Under the pieces are notes generated by a model, which did no database searches, was not told where the DNA came from, and saw nothing but the letters and a program-made list of their open reading frames with translations. The translations under genes and the position numbers were made by a program. Below are positions 23,999 through 33,108 of a stretch of 64,000 nt of DNA, piece by piece (position 1 is the first letter of the stretch; every line of letters starts with the position of its first letter). The stretch spans positions 62,001 through 126,000 of the forward strand of contig NZ_JAHDAU010000006.1 of the NCBI RefSeq assembly GCF_021991835.1, read 5' to 3'. This DNA comes from Polaribacter sargassicola (lineage in GTDB: Bacteria > Bacteroidota > Bacteroidia > Flavobacteriales > Flavobacteriaceae).

Positions 23999-26791
23999 AT
24001 GAAGAACAACTTATCTACCATAAATCCAAAAGAAAACATCATTATAAAAGGTGCTAAATTGCACAACTTAAAAAATATTGATGTTGTTATACCAAGAAAT
24101 AAATTGGTTGTTATAACCGGGCTTTCTGGTTCTGGAAAATCTTCTTTAGCTTTTGATACTCTTTATGCAGAAGGCCAAAGACGCTATGTAGAAAGTTTAA
24201 GTTCTTATGCGCGTCAGTTTTTAGGAAAATTACACAAACCTAAAGTAGACTATATAAAAGGTATTGCACCTGCAATTGCTATTGAGCAAAAAGTAAATTC
24301 TACAAATCCGCGATCTACAGTTGGTACAAGTACAGAGATTTACGATTATATAAAATTATTATACGCAAGAATAGGTAAAACCTACTCTCCTATTTCTGGT
24401 AAAGAAGTTAAAAAAGATACGGTTTCTGATCTCGTAAATTTTGTAAAAGAGTTTGATGAAAGGTCTAAACTATTATTATTAGCTCCTATTACTATTGATG
24501 AAAATAGAGATTTAAAAACCGTACTACAAGTTTTAGAACAACAAGGTTATGCACGTTTAAAATGGAATGATAAAGTATACAGAATTGCAGATTTTCCGCA
24601 AGCGGATTATAAAAATGAAACTTTATATTTAGTTGTAGATAGAATCATCACAAAAAATGATGAAGATTTTTACAATCGTTTGGCAGATGCTATACAAACT
24701 GCTTTTTTTGAAGGAAAAGGAGTTTGTTTTATAGAAAACCTAGCTGATAATAATGTTACAGAGTTTAGCAATAAGTTTGAATTAGACGGAATGTCTTTTT
24801 TAGAACCAAACACACATCTATTCAGTTTTAACAATCCTTACGGTGCTTGCCCAACTTGTGAGGGTTATGGTAATGTAATTGGTATAGATGAAGATTTAGT
24901 AATACCAAACACTGGTTTATCTATTTATGAAGATTGCATTTTTCCGTTTAAAACCGATTCTTACAAACATTACAAAGAAGATTTAATTTCTGTTGCTTAT
25001 AAATTTGATATTCCAATTCACAAACCTTGGTTTGAATTAACAGAAAAACAAAAAGATTTAGTTTGGAATGGAAACAAATCTTTTAACGGAATTCATCATT
25101 TCTTTACCGCTTTAGAAGAAAAAAGTTATAAAATACAAAACAGAGTAATGCTTTCTCGCTATCGCGGAAAAACAAAATGCACATCGTGTAACGGAAAAAG
25201 ATTACGACACGAAACCAATTTTGTAAAAATAGATAACAAAACAATTTCTGATTTAGTTACACTTCCGTTAGATGAATTGGCTGTATTTTTTAAAAACATC
25301 ACACTAAATAAATACGAAGAAAAAATAGGAAAACGATTGCTAACAGAAATCAACAATCGTTTGCAATTTTTAACCAATGTTGGTTTGTCTTATTTAACGT
25401 TAAACAGAACATCTAATACTCTTTCTGGTGGAGAAAGTCAGCGTATAAATTTAGCAACATCTCTAGGGAGTTCTTTGGTAGGTTCTATGTATATTTTAGA
25501 TGAACCAAGTATAGGTTTGCACCCAAAAGATACAGAACGTTTAATTGGTGTTTTAAAAGATTTACGAGATTTAGGAAACACAGTTGTTGTGGTAGAACAC
25601 GATGAAGATATTATGAAAGAAGCCGATTACATTATAGATATTGGCCCAGAAGCCGGTACTTATGGTGGTAACGTTGTTGCTGAAGGTAATTTTGATGAAA
25701 TCTTAAAATCAGAATCTTTAACTGCAAAATATTTAAATGAAGATTTAAAAATAGAAATACCAACAAAACGTAGAACTTCTAAAAATAAAATTCAGATTAT
25801 TGGCGCAAGAGAAAATAATTTAAAAAATGTAGATGTTACATTTCCTTTAAATTGTTTATCGGTAATTACAGGAGTTTCTGGTTCTGGAAAAAGTACGTTG
25901 GTTAAAAATATTTTGTATCCAACAATGCAAAAAAAATTGATTGGTTATGGAGAAAAAATTGGTCAACATACAGAGGTAAAAGGAGATTTTGATACTTTAA
26001 AACATGTAGAATTTATCGATCAAAACCCTATTGGGCGTTCCTCTCGTTCTAACCCAGTAACCTATATAAAGGCTTATGATGATATTAGAACCTTATTTGC
26101 AAATCAAAAATTAGCAAACATTAGAAACTACAAACCAAAACACTTTTCTTTTAATGTAGAAGGTGGTAGATGCGAGGTTTGTAAAGGTGAAGGAGAAGTT
26201 ACTATAGAAATGCAATTTATGGCAGATGTGCATTTAGAATGCGATGCATGTAACGGAAAACGTTTTAAAAAAGAAGTTTTAGAAGTAAAATTTGATGGAA
26301 AATCTATTGACGACATTTTAAATTTAACCATAGATGATGCGGTTACTTTTTTCTCTGAAAACTTGGTTCCTAAAATTGCTAAGAAACTAAAACCTTTGCA
26401 AGATGTTGGTTTGGGTTATGTACAACTTGGGCAATCTTCTTCTACTTTATCTGGTGGAGAAGCACAAAGAATTAAACTAGCTTCCTTCTTAGTTAAAGGA
26501 AACACAAAAGACAAAGCTCTGTTTATTTTTGATGAACCAACAACTGGTTTGCATTTTCATGATATTAAAAAGCTCTTGGCTTCATTTAATGCTTTAATTG
26601 AACGCGGACATTCAATAATTGTAATTGAACACAATATAGAATTGATAAAATGTGCCGATTATATTATAGATTTAGGTTTAGAAGGCGGTAAAAATGGTGG
26701 AAACCTTATTTTTGAAGGAACTCCAGAAGAATTAGCAAGAAATAAAAAATCTTATACGGCTAAATATTTAGCAGAAAAACTAGTTTTTTAA
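23999..26791 (+). CDS. uvrA: Excinuclease ABC subunit UvrA
   Basis: A 930-residue UvrA, the damage-sensing ATPase of nucleotide excision repair that loads UvrB at lesions. Two ABC ATPase modules: Walker [15 protein letters not shown] (about 42-55) and [13 protein letters not shown] (about 625-637); signatures [12 protein letters not shown] and [12 protein letters not shown]; Walker [12 protein letters not shown] and [11 protein letters not shown]. Zinc-finger cysteines are in [24 protein letters not shown] and CDACNGKR. The first part [15 protein letters not shown] is the UvrB-contact region. A single-gene unit with an imperfect hairpin after the stop. LexA boxes were not recognised. Confidence 0.97.
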   Translation: MKNNLSTINPKENIIIKGAKLHNLKNIDVVIPRNKLVVITGLSGSGKSSLAFDTLYAEGQRRYVESLSSYARQFLGKLHKPKVDYIKGIAPAIAIEQKVNSTNPRSTVGTSTEIYDYIKLLYARIGKTYSPISGKEVKKDTVSDLVNFVKEFDERSKLLLLAPITIDENRDLKTVLQVLEQQGYARLKWNDKVYRIADFPQADYKNETLYLVVDRIITKNDEDFYNRLADAIQTAFFEGKGVCFIENLADNNVTEFSNKFELDGMSFLEPNTHLFSFNNPYGACPTCEGYGNVIGIDEDLVIPNTGLSIYEDCIFPFKTDSYKHYKEDLISVAYKFDIPIHKPWFELTEKQKDLVWNGNKSFNGIHHFFTALEEKSYKIQNRVMLSRYRGKTKCTSCNGKRLRHETNFVKIDNKTISDLVTLPLDELAVFFKNITLNKYEEKIGKRLLTEINNRLQFLTNVGLSYLTLNRTSNTLSGGESQRINLATSLGSSLVGSMYILDEPSIGLHPKDTERLIGVLKDLRDLGNTVVVVEHDEDIMKEADYIIDIGPEAGTYGGNVVAEGNFDEILKSESLTAKYLNEDLKIEIPTKRRTSKNKIQIIGARENNLKNVDVTFPLNCLSVITGVSGSGKSTLVKNILYPTMQKKLIGYGEKIGQHTEVKGDFDTLKHVEFIDQNPIGRSSRSNPVTYIKAYDDIRTLFANQKLANIRNYKPKHFSFNVEGGRCEVCKGEGEVTIEMQFMADVHLECDACNGKRFKKEVLEVKFDGKSIDDILNLTIDDAVTFFSENLVPKIAKKLKPLQDVGLGYVQLGQSSSTLSGGEAQRIKLASFLVKGNTKDKALFIFDEPTTGLHFHDIKKLLASFNALIERGHSIIVIEHNIELIKCADYIIDLGLEGGKNGGNLIFEGTPEELARNKKSYTAKYLAEKLVF

Positions 26792-26817
26792 AAGCCTTTA
26801 AAACTTTTACTCAAATA

Positions 26818-26852
26818 AAAAGCCATTTAAGCAGAACTTAAATGACTTTTCA
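26818..26852 (+). terminator. Hairpin terminator after uvrA
   Basis: Arms AAAAGCCATTTAAG (26818-26831) and CTTAAATGACTTTT (26837-26850) pair with one C-A mismatch around a five-base loop. Confidence 0.78.
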
Positions 26853-26890
26853 AATTTACTAAAATTAAACAAAACAAATACAGTTCGCTT

Positions 26891-27973
26891 TTACTCTAAC
26901 AAACTATAAATAAATTCTGGGTAACCACGCTCTCCATCGGCATTTGTTAATGCTAAAAACTTTAATTTATATAGGTTACCATCTGTATCATTAACTACGT
27001 AAAACACATTATCTTTTAAAGAAGGTAAGCTACTTGGCCCTCCTCCGTTTCTCCAACTACTACCAATACTACGTTGATCTGTAGTAAAATTAGTAGTAAC
27101 TACATCTGCAAGTGTAAAAGTTTCATAAGTAAAAGCATCTACTTCTGTATCTATCATATAAACTTGTGCACTTGCCATAACGTTATTAGTTATAAAATCA
27201 GAATATCCATAAGAACCATAACCAGTTATTTCATTTGTAAAAATTGTAAAATTTAAATCCCAATTTGTTTTTTCTGGCTGTACTAATACTTCTGATTCTG
27301 TATTAAAACTAAAATATGTAAAATTATAATCTGTATTTTTTGATATTGTTAACTCTTTATGAGTTGTATCGTCTAAATCTGCATATTGTAATACATAATC
27401 AGATCCATCTTTTAATATTCTTATTTTTTTCCAACCTCTAGCATCACCTGCTATTGCTACACTTCCTGTTGCAGGAGTTTCTGTACCAATTTCATATCCT
27501 AAATTTAATAGATATACATTATTGTCTAAATCTTCATCAGATATTTCTGCAATAGCAGTTTCTGTAATAGTTCCATCAGGAGCATCAACATAAATAGTAT
27601 TCGTAGCATCAAAAGTACCTACTGCTACTTTTGGTTGTAATTCTAAAACTTCTTCTGTTGTAGCGTTTATAGCATCTATATCTGTAGCAGATAATTGGCC
27701 AACTGCCATGTAAAGAGATCCGTTAATGGTTACTCTAAAATCGCTTCCAGAATAAAAACCTAAATCCCAAGAATCTCTTTTTACTGCTGTAGATGTACTT
27801 GTACTTAAATCTACATATACTTGGTTTGGTTCATTTGGCCCACCAACTTCTGGTGCAATTGCTGCGCCATCTATTACAACTACAATAGGTTCTGTGGGTG
27901 TATCATCATTGCTACAACTCATGAAAGAAAATACGGCTGCAAATAAAGTTAAGGTTAAAAATTTGTTTATCAT
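26891..27973 (-). CDS. HmuY-family haem-binding lipoprotein
   Basis: A 360-residue lipoprotein: the leader ends SFMSC (Cys20). The mature part is typical of the HmuY family, exported Bacteroidetes proteins that bind haem and pass it to a TonB receptor: DSWDLGFYSGSDFRVTINGS, the WDLNFTIFT segment, and a tail rich in beta strands. Porphyromonas HmuY is about 215 residues; this one is longer, as in many marine Bacteroidetes. Its start lies 7 bases after the TonB receptor stop, so it is the second gene of the minus-strand unit. HmuY orthologues are usually iron-repressed; the divergent operator-like palindrome at 30136-30158 fits that. Confidence 0.88.
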   Translation of the reverse strand: MINKFLTLTLFAAVFSFMSCSNDDTPTEPIVVVIDGAAIAPEVGGPNEPNQVYVDLSTSTSTAVKRDSWDLGFYSGSDFRVTINGSLYMAVGQLSATDIDAINATTEEVLELQPKVAVGTFDATNTIYVDAPDGTITETAIAEISDEDLDNNVYLLNLGYEIGTETPATGSVAIAGDARGWKKIRILKDGSDYVLQYADLDDTTHKELTISKNTDYNFTYFSFNTESEVLVQPEKTNWDLNFTIFTNEITGYGSYGYSDFITNNVMASAQVYMIDTEVDAFTYETFTLADVVTTNFTTDQRSIGSSWRNGGGPSSLPSLKDNVFYVVNDTDGNLYKLKFLALTNADGERGYPEFIYSLLE

Positions 27974-27980
27974 GATATAG

Positions 27981-30107
27981 TTAAAAATTAAGGTTATATA
28001 ATATTTTTAAATAATAAGAACGACCATAGCCTAATAATAAAGCACTATTGTCTGTTGTGTGAACTCCTTCTGAGTTTGCATTACTAACATTTACATTAGT
28101 TACATCTAACAAGTTTCTTCCACCTAAAGTCGCTTGAATTTTGTTATTAAAGAATGATTTTTTTAATGAAGCATCTAACCAACTGTATGAATTAGTTGTA
28201 GATTTTGTAAAAATGGAATTACCATCTGCATCTATATCTGTAGCTACATAATTTTGTTGTTTGCCATTATGTTTTAATAAAACAGTAAAAGCTGTTTGCC
28301 ATTTTTTTAAATTATAAGTAGCACTTGTATTTATTTGAAAAGAGTACAAAAAGTTATTTTCTGCATTAATTTCATTATTTGTTATTCTAGAAATACCTTG
28401 TAGAGTAGCTCCTAAATTAAAGCTCCAATTATCTTGTTTAATATTGTTTTCTGTAGTTATTCCCCATAATTTATACGCATCAATATTTATATATTGGTAT
28501 TGTAATGGAGTTGTATTAACAATTGCTAAATCTATTTTATCTGCAACATCAACATAACTAAATTTTAATGTATTTAATAAGGTAGCTTCATTTAAAGAGC
28601 TATATTTTTTTAGGTTGATAAATAAAGTTAAACCATTTTCTGGATTTAGATCTTGATTACCTCTTACATCGTGATTAGAGTCTACAAAATAATAATACAA
28701 TTCTTCAAAATTTGGAGTTCTATATGATGTTCCTATATTTCCTCTTAATTCAAAACCATTTCCCATTAAATAACGAGCACTTAAAGAAGCTAGTAATTTA
28801 GAATTAAATAAAGAATTGTATTCGTATCTTAAACCTGGCCTTAACAAAAACACTTCTGATAAATCAATTTCTGAAGAGCCATAAAACGCATAATTATTTT
28901 GTTTTTGAGTTTTATCTTGTTGTGTAACATCACCAGAGGCTTGGGTATCAAAACCACTTATTAGTCTTGTTTCATAGCCTAATTGAAAGTTAAAAAAATC
29001 ACTTTTTACCAAATTATTTATACTTCCTTTAGAAAAGAAAACTTTACTAGACTGATAAATTTCATCGGTTTCATTACTTCTTTCTTTAGTTAATATGTAG
29101 TAGTTAAATTCATTTAAATTTCTTATTTGCTTCTGATAAGAAAGAGTAGCATTGTAATTAGCACCCGATCTTAACTTACCTCTAAGATTTAAATTGTTTA
29201 CAAACCTATTTGTTTTGTATATTTTATCTGTTGCAGAAGGATTACTGGTTTGTGCTTGGGTATCTATATTTGCCCTAACCGATGCATCATAATAATTTAA
29301 GTTTTCATTAAAATATTCTAACTTGTAAAATAATTTAAAATTGTCTTTTTGGTATTGCAATAATCCATTTGTACTAATTTGCCTTTTTGGCAACCAATCA
29401 AAACCTCTTAAACCATCGTTTTGATAATAATTTCCACCTTGTTTATCATTATAAAAACCAGCAAAATCATTTCTATTAACCCCTAATCTTACAAACCAAT
29501 TATTATTTATGTTATTAGAGATATTAAAAGCTTGTATATGTCTACCTTTATCAAATAAAGCATATTCTTCGCTTACAGTTTCTTCTTGCAAAAAAGTACT
29601 AATGCTCCATTTATAATCGCTACTTTTTTTGGTAATAATATTAATAACACCAGAAACTGCATTTGCGCCATACTCTACTCCCATAGAACCTTCTACAATT
29701 TCTATACGCTCTATATCATCTAAATTAATTTGTGTTAAATCAATATTATTACCCAATCCATTATCACTAACTAACGGAATGTTATCAACCAAAATATTAA
29801 AATATTGAGCATCTAATCCAAAAAAAGAAATAGTAGATTTTCCTGTTTGAGAACTTGGTATAATTGTTAAGTTTAAATTAAAGTTTAATAAATCTGCTAA
29901 ATTATTTGCAGCTTGATTTTCTATTTGTTCTCTTTTTATAACCGTTACATTGTGTACTGTTTTTTTTATAGATTGAGGATTGTATTGGCCCGTTATTACA
30001 ACTTCATCTAACACTGTAACTTTAGTAGAATCTTTTTTTTGATTTTGACTATAAGTTAAGACACTTGTAAAAAGAAAGAAAAAGAAAAACCTTTTATTTA
30101 GAAACAT
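27981..30107 (-). CDS. TonB-dependent outer-membrane receptor, haem-type
   Basis: A 708-residue outer-membrane receptor. The start is set at MFLNKRFFFFFLFTSVLTYS because it opens a signal peptide and sits right behind a perfect -7 box; a longer frame (30149) would run over that promoter. The TonB box region (VTVLDEVVITGQYNPQSI) is followed by the plug domain (about 45-160; IEIVEGSMGVEYGANAVSGVINIITK) and a 22-strand barrel to the C-terminal NLNF. It imports a ligand, here presumably haem, using TonB/ExbBD energy. Partner: the HmuY lipoprotein gene 7 bases downstream. Confidence 0.92.
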   Translation of the reverse strand: MFLNKRFFFFFLFTSVLTYSQNQKKDSTKVTVLDEVVITGQYNPQSIKKTVHNVTVIKREQIENQAANNLADLLNFNLNLTIIPSSQTGKSTISFFGLDAQYFNILVDNIPLVSDNGLGNNIDLTQINLDDIERIEIVEGSMGVEYGANAVSGVINIITKKSSDYKWSISTFLQEETVSEEYALFDKGRHIQAFNISNNINNNWFVRLGVNRNDFAGFYNDKQGGNYYQNDGLRGFDWLPKRQISTNGLLQYQKDNFKLFYKLEYFNENLNYYDASVRANIDTQAQTSNPSATDKIYKTNRFVNNLNLRGKLRSGANYNATLSYQKQIRNLNEFNYYILTKERSNETDEIYQSSKVFFSKGSINNLVKSDFFNFQLGYETRLISGFDTQASGDVTQQDKTQKQNNYAFYGSSEIDLSEVFLLRPGLRYEYNSLFNSKLLASLSARYLMGNGFELRGNIGTSYRTPNFEELYYYFVDSNHDVRGNQDLNPENGLTLFINLKKYSSLNEATLLNTLKFSYVDVADKIDLAIVNTTPLQYQYINIDAYKLWGITTENNIKQDNWSFNLGATLQGISRITNNEINAENNFLYSFQINTSATYNLKKWQTAFTVLLKHNGKQQNYVATDIDADGNSIFTKSTTNSYSWLDASLKKSFFNNKIQATLGGRNLLDVTNVNVSNANSEGVHTTDNSALLLGYGRSYYLKILYNLNF

Positions 30108-30123
30108 TCTTAATAATTTTCGA

Positions 30124-30131
30124 CAAATATA
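30124..30131 (-). promoter_or_regulatory. -7 box (TATATTTG) of the TonB receptor/hmuY unit
   Basis: On the minus strand TATATTTG is a perfect TAnnTTTG, 16 bases before the receptor ATG at 30107. The palindrome at 30136-30158 lies just upstream. Confidence 0.62.
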
Positions 30132-30135
30132 TATC

Positions 30136-30158
30136 TTATTTTGATTCAATCTAAATTA
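30136..30158. promoter_or_regulatory. Palindrome between divergent haem-locus promoters, candidate Fur-type operator
   Basis: TTATTTTGATT (30136-30146) mirrors AATCTAAATTA (30148-30158) about a central C, with 9 of 11 positions complementary and a perfect GATT-C-AATC core. It lies between the -7 boxes of the two divergent units and overlaps both upstream promoter regions, so one bound repressor could shut both. Fur boxes have this length and A/T-rich inverted-repeat form; the identity of the regulator is inference. Confidence 0.5.
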
Positions 30159-30164
30159 ATTTTA

Positions 30165-30172
30165 TATTTTTG
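30165..30172 (+). promoter_or_regulatory. -7 box (TATTTTTG) of the DUF6607-to-DUF6686 unit
   Basis: TATTTTTG fits TAnnTTTG and lies 26 bases before the ATG at 30198 and 7 bases after the palindrome. Confidence 0.6.
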
Positions 30173-30197
30173 TCAGAAATTATAAAAAATCACTAAA

Positions 30198-31100
30198 ATG
30201 AATAAATTATTACTTTTCTGCTTGCTAATTGTAGCATCAATTACAATGCATGCACAAAGCAAAAAAACTAAAGATCAGAAGGCAATAAAAGAAATGTGTG
30301 GATGTTTTGAAGTAACATTTAACTTTACAGAAACTTTTAATTATAGTAAAGATTCTACCTATAAACCTTCTAAAACTAAAGTAGATAGAGGCTTAGAATG
30401 GGCAGGTTTAGTTACAGATGAAAATAATAAGATATCAATTCAACATCTTTTACAAGTAGGTAATCCTGCAGAACCAATGATCATAAAACATTGGAGACAA
30501 GATTGGTTATTTGAAAACACTGATTTTTACATGTTTAATGCTGATAATAATTGGACATTTGAACAAAAAAATAAAAAAGACGTTAAAGGACAATGGACAC
30601 AAAAAGTGTATCAAGTAGACGACAGTCCTAGATATGAAGGTTCTAGTACTTGGGTTCATGTAGATGGAAAAAAATACTGGGAAAACACAACACCTGCTCC
30701 TTTACCAAGAAGAGAATACACACAAAGAAGCGATTATAATATTACTTTAAGAACTAATAGACACGAAATTACAAATTATGGTTGGGTACACGACCAAGAT
30801 AATAGCAAAGTTATTAGAAAAGAAGGAGATTCTGATTTTGTTTTAGCCAAAGAAAAAGGATACAATACATATGTAAGAGTAGATGATAGCAAATGTAAAG
30901 CTGCTGCAGATTGGTGGAAAGCTAACGGAAACAAATGGTTATCTGTTAGAAATAAATGGAATGAAATTTATGGTAGAAATAAAAACTTATCTCTAGAAAG
31001 CAAAGTAGACAACAAAGCTTTATACAAACATTTATTTTCTGATGAAATAACTAAAGAAGAAGATATTAACACAATTATTGAATCATTTGTAAAAAAATAA
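30198..31100 (+). CDS. DUF6607 family exported protein
   Basis: A 300-residue protein with a cleavable signal peptide (about 1-20, ending MHAQS). The mature part has the conserved CGCFEVTFNFTETF start and aromatic-rich body (HWRQDWLFEN; VHVDGKKYWENTTPAPLPRREYT) of a family I recall as DUF6607, often found beside iron/haem genes in marine bacteria. Function is unknown; a periplasmic or outer-membrane-associated beta fold is likely. First gene of the plus-strand half of the haem locus; the ankyrin gene starts 3 bases after its stop. Confidence 0.78.
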   Translation: MNKLLLFCLLIVASITMHAQSKKTKDQKAIKEMCGCFEVTFNFTETFNYSKDSTYKPSKTKVDRGLEWAGLVTDENNKISIQHLLQVGNPAEPMIIKHWRQDWLFENTDFYMFNADNNWTFEQKNKKDVKGQWTQKVYQVDDSPRYEGSSTWVHVDGKKYWENTTPAPLPRREYTQRSDYNITLRTNRHEITNYGWVHDQDNSKVIRKEGDSDFVLAKEKGYNTYVRVDDSKCKAAADWWKANGNKWLSVRNKWNEIYGRNKNLSLESKVDNKALYKHLFSDEITKEEDINTIIESFVKK

Positions 31101-31103
31101 ACC

Positions 31104-32597
31104 ATGAAATATTTAAACAAATTAGCAATTATATTTGCTTTTATTAGTACTAGTACTATTGCACAAAAAAAGAACATTTTTCTTGAAAGAGATTTTTGGA
31201 TATCTAACCCAACAATTGCAATTGTAGATCAAAAAATAGCAGAAGGAAACGATGTAACAGCATCTAATAGCAACGCTTTTGATGCAATTGTATACGCTAT
31301 AAATGCAAAAGCAAATAATGATGTAATTAAATATTTAATTACAAAAAACAATGATGTAAATAGAGCAACACATGATGGAAGATCTTATTTACACTGGGCA
31401 GCTTACACTAACAATTTAGAAATTATGAAATTCTTAGTTGATAAAGGTATAAAAACGGATGTTGTAGGTACACATGGTTTTACTTTTATGACTTTTGCAG
31501 CAAATTCTGGGGTAACTAATATAGATTTATACAAATATAGTTTTGAAATAGGTGCAGATATTACTAAAGAAAAAAACCATGATGGAGCAAATGCACTTTT
31601 ATTAGTTGCACCTCATTTAAAAGATTTTACATTAATAGATTATTTAACAACTAAAGGTGTTTCTATAAACGATAAAGACGATCACGGTAACGGATTTTTT
31701 GAGTACGCCGCTAAAGGTGGTAACAAAGAATTTTTATCATTACTTGTATCTAAAGGAATCGATAAAGGAAACAATGCAATGTTATTAGCAACCCAAGGTG
31801 GTAGAAGAAAACAAAACACTTTAGATACTTATCAATTTTTAGAAAAAATTGGAGTAAATCCTAATGTAGTAGATCAAGAAGGTAAAAATCCTTTACACTT
31901 TATTGCTAGAAGTAATAAAGACATTGCAATTTATAAATACTTTATAGAAAAAGGTGTAGATGTAAATTTACAAGACAAAGAAGGTAATTCTCCTTTTACA
32001 ATTGCAGCAAGTAGTGCTCCTTTAGAAGTTGTTACTTTTTTATCTAAAGAAGTTAAAGATATTAACCTAAAGAACAAAAAAGGTATTACAGCTTTAACAA
32101 ATGCAGTTGAAGGAAACTCTGTAGATGTAATTAGCTTTTTAATTGAAAAAGGTGCAGATATTAATACTCTAGATAGTGATGGTAATACACTTTCTTTTTA
32201 CTTAATTAAAAACTTTAGTTCAAGAAGACAAGGTCGTGGTCAAGAAAATAAGCCAAATGATTTTGAAGCTAAATTACAAATTTTAGAAAAAAACGGATTA
32301 GTTATAAACAAACGCCAAAACTCTGGTAACACATTAATGCATATTGCTGCAGAAGAAAACAATTTAGCTTTATTAAAAAGATTAGCTACTTATAAAATTG
32401 ATGTAAACACTAAAAATAAAGAAGATTTAACGGCTTTACAAATTGCTGCAATGAAAGCAAAAGACAATAAAATCATTAAATACTTATTAAGCATAGGAGC
32501 AGATAAAAATGTTAAAACAGATTTTGATGAAACTGTTTATGATTTAGCTTCTGAAAACGAATTATTGAAAAAAGAAAACATTAACTTTTTAAAATAA
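31104..32597 (+). CDS. Exported ankyrin-repeat protein
   Basis: A 497-residue protein made almost wholly of ankyrin repeats (about 12) after a signal peptide (about 1-20, ending STIAQ). Typical repeat units are GRSYLHWAAYTNNLEIMKFL, NPLHFIARSNKDIAIYKYF and GITALTNAVEGNSVDVISFL. Ankyrin stacks bind other proteins; an exported one would do so in the periplasm or outside. Some bacterial periplasmic ankyrins protect catalase or other haem proteins, which would fit the surrounding haem genes, but that is inference. Three bases after DUF6607, six before the DUF2271 gene. Confidence 0.88.
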   Translation: MKYLNKLAIIFAFISTSTIAQKKNIFLERDFWISNPTIAIVDQKIAEGNDVTASNSNAFDAIVYAINAKANNDVIKYLITKNNDVNRATHDGRSYLHWAAYTNNLEIMKFLVDKGIKTDVVGTHGFTFMTFAANSGVTNIDLYKYSFEIGADITKEKNHDGANALLLVAPHLKDFTLIDYLTTKGVSINDKDDHGNGFFEYAAKGGNKEFLSLLVSKGIDKGNNAMLLATQGGRRKQNTLDTYQFLEKIGVNPNVVDQEGKNPLHFIARSNKDIAIYKYFIEKGVDVNLQDKEGNSPFTIAASSAPLEVVTFLSKEVKDINLKNKKGITALTNAVEGNSVDVISFLIEKGADINTLDSDGNTLSFYLIKNFSSRRQGRGQENKPNDFEAKLQILEKNGLVINKRQNSGNTLMHIAAEENNLALLKRLATYKIDVNTKNKEDLTALQIAAMKAKDNKIIKYLLSIGADKNVKTDFDETVYDLASENELLKKENINFLK

Positions 32598-32603
32598 AAG
32601 ATT

Positions 32604-33098
32604 ATGAAATTAAAAAAAATATTACTCTTAATACCTGCTTTTTTATTAGTAATAACTGCATTGTTTAGTTTTAAAAAATACACAGAAACTTCTCCTTATA
32701 AATGTATGATTCAAATGAGAAATTATACAGGAGAAGGTGCTTATGTTGTTATTTCTTTATTAAACCCTAAAGGTGAATATGAAGAAACTTTATATGTACA
32801 AGGTGATGATGATGAATGGTATTTTGATATTACAGAATGGTGGAATTTTCAAGGTAAAAAAAGAGCAGATATTGATGCAATTACAGGAGCAACAATTAGC
32901 GGAGGTGAAAGATCTATTAGTGTAATAAGAATTGATAACGATAAATTAGACAAAGGTTATAAAATACGTTTTGAAACTGCTGTAGAAGATCAAGATTATC
33001 ATAAAGATGATGTTGAGTTTGAACTTACATCAGAAAATGTTAAATCTAAAATAGAAGGAAAAGGATTTATTCGTTATGTAAGAATGATGCCACAATAA
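32604..33098 (+). CDS. DUF2271 domain protein
   Basis: A 164-residue protein with an N-terminal membrane or signal segment (about 4-24) and a DUF2271 domain (about 30-160; YVVISLLNPKGEYEETLYVQG, then DAITGATISGGERS). DUF2271 proteins are predicted periplasmic and are often encoded next to PepSY-type flavoreductases, as here. Its SGGER segment resembles the FMN-attachment-like DAxTGAT pattern of flavin-binding periplasmic proteins; covalent flavin is possible but unproven. Gap to next gene 10 bases, same operon. Confidence 0.8.
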   Translation: MKLKKILLLIPAFLLVITALFSFKKYTETSPYKCMIQMRNYTGEGAYVVISLLNPKGEYEETLYVQGDDDEWYFDITEWWNFQGKKRADIDAITGATISGGERSISVIRIDNDKLDKGYKIRFETAVEDQDYHKDDVEFELTSENVKSKIEGKGFIRYVRMMPQ

Positions 33099-33108
33099 AA
33101 ATTTTATA

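Noticed and set aside
27981..30149. Longer TonB receptor with a start at 30149
   Set aside because: The extra 14 residues would be translated from the promoter and operator region; the start at 30107 begins a normal signal peptide.
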